Positions 63,577 through 64,000 of a stretch of DNA of 64,000 nt are shown piece after piece. The stretch is taken from the NCBI RefSeq assembly GCF_003045775.1, contig NZ_PXNS01000003.1:219752-283751 (forward strand). Direction: 5' to 3'. A program made the translations under genes and the position numbers. The stretch comes from Halomonas litopenaei. Lineage in GTDB: Bacteria; Pseudomonadota; Gammaproteobacteria; Pseudomonadales; Halomonadaceae. The notes below the pieces were generated by a model that was not told where the DNA came from, ran no database searches, and worked only from the letters and a program-made list of their open reading frames with translations. The stretch's first letter is position 1, and each line of letters opens with the position of its first letter.

Positions 63577-64000
63577 TCAGCTCTCGCGCTTGCCATCCAC
63601 CAGGCGGCTGACGTTCAGCGGGTTGCCGTCCTTGAGCGCCTGCGGCAGCAGGGCGTCCGGCAGGTTCTGATAGCACACCGGGCGCAGGAAGCGGTAGATG
63701 GCGGCACTGCCGACCGAGGTGGTGCGCGAGTCAGAGGTGGCCGGATAGGGGCCACCATGGACCATGGCGTGGCACACCTCGACCCCGGTGGGCCAGCCGT
63801 TGGCCATCACCCGACCGGCACGCCGCTCGAGGATCGGCAGCAGGCCACGGGCCGCGTCGATGTCGCCGTCGTCCATCTGCAGGGTTGCGGTCAGCTGCCC
63901 CTCGAGACCCTCGGCCAGTGCCTTGACCTCGTCCAGGTCGGCACACTCGACCACCAGCGAGGTCGAACCGAACACTTCGGCCTGCAGCGCCTCATCATTG
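63577..64000 (-). CDS. NADP-dependent aldehyde dehydrogenase, C-terminal part
   Basis: About 140 C-terminal residues are inside the window; the rest extends past the right edge. [67 protein letters not shown] matches the end of 2-oxoglutarate (alpha-ketoglutaric) semialdehyde dehydrogenases, which act on pentose, hydroxyproline or glucarate breakdown products. The catalytic cysteine and NAD(P)-binding loop are outside. The pathway cannot be set without the neighbours beyond the window. Confidence 0.8.
   Translation of the reverse strand, partial: NDEALQAEVFGSTSLVVECADLDEVKALAEGLEGQLTATLQMDDGDIDAARGLLPILERRAGRVMANGWPTGVEVCHAMVHGGPYPATSDSRTTSVGSAAIYRFLRPVCYQNLPDALLPQALKDGNPLNVSRLVDGKRES

Overview
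The window is about 64 kb of GC-rich (roughly 65 percent) gammaproteobacterial chromosome. The best match is a halomonad (Halomonas or a close relative). The clearest marker is at the left edge: a TRAP transporter in the order TeaA (tail only), TeaB, TeaC, followed by a 147-residue UspA-type protein in the TeaD position, which is the ectoine uptake locus known from Halomonas elongata. Coding density is high. I saw no rRNA, tRNA, CRISPR array, prophage or intact insertion sequence.

Layout. 0-6 kb: ectoine TRAP operon, an FkpA-type isomerase, a PHB-depolymerase-like esterase, and a SCO1 copper protein with an unknown membrane-anchored partner. 6-8.6 kb: an AEC carrier, then two 113-nt identical direct repeats that look like tandem Fur-controlled small RNAs, then a LysR regulator divergent from an EamA exporter. 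9.7-16.9 kb: trmB, thiG, thiS, a DUF423 protein, a thioesterase, malate synthase G, a hydrolase and a lipoprotein. 17-21.8 kb: comM, ubiK and a nitrogen cluster (NtrC and sigma-54 signals, glnK, amtB, a second PII gene) followed by an unusual 26-bp repeat array made from the 3' end of that second PII gene. 21.8-28.6 kb: fpr divergent from finR, a Host_attach protein, hemE and ribA.

28.6-30.6 kb holds four consecutive small exported proteins of a family I do not recognise, with a recurring palindrome (core ACGACCGTTT) between them. 30.7-38.6 kb: an NhaC antiporter, djlA, the dxs-ispA-xseB isoprenoid operon and serA. 38.8-43 kb: an exporter, then an 8-oxoguanine deaminase and an NCS2 permease that form a purine salvage or catabolism pair. 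43-48.5 kb: a GNAT enzyme, an enoyl-CoA hydratase, an IclR/Rieske pair, a decayed BrnT/BrnA toxin-antitoxin module, a MarR regulator and a diguanylate cyclase. 49-52.4 kb: the homogentisate branch of tyrosine and phenylalanine breakdown (hmgA, fahA, maiA). 52.4-64 kb: a Bcr/CflA exporter, a PhzF protein, pyrB, a LuxR/nitrilase/APC-permease group, ruvX-yqgE-gshB, an S1-type RNA-binding protein with a Ser/Arg-rich head, a small Met-rich protein and the 3' part of an aldehyde dehydrogenase.

Most genes are ordinary housekeeping or catabolic genes. The strongest candidates for undescribed biology are the tandem Fur-controlled small RNAs (about 7.0-7.5 kb) and the four-gene family of small exported proteins (28.6-30.5 kb). 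Also notable are the PII-gene-derived repeat array, the dead BrnTA module and several perfect operator-like palindromes. All identifications come from reading the sequence; no database search was run.
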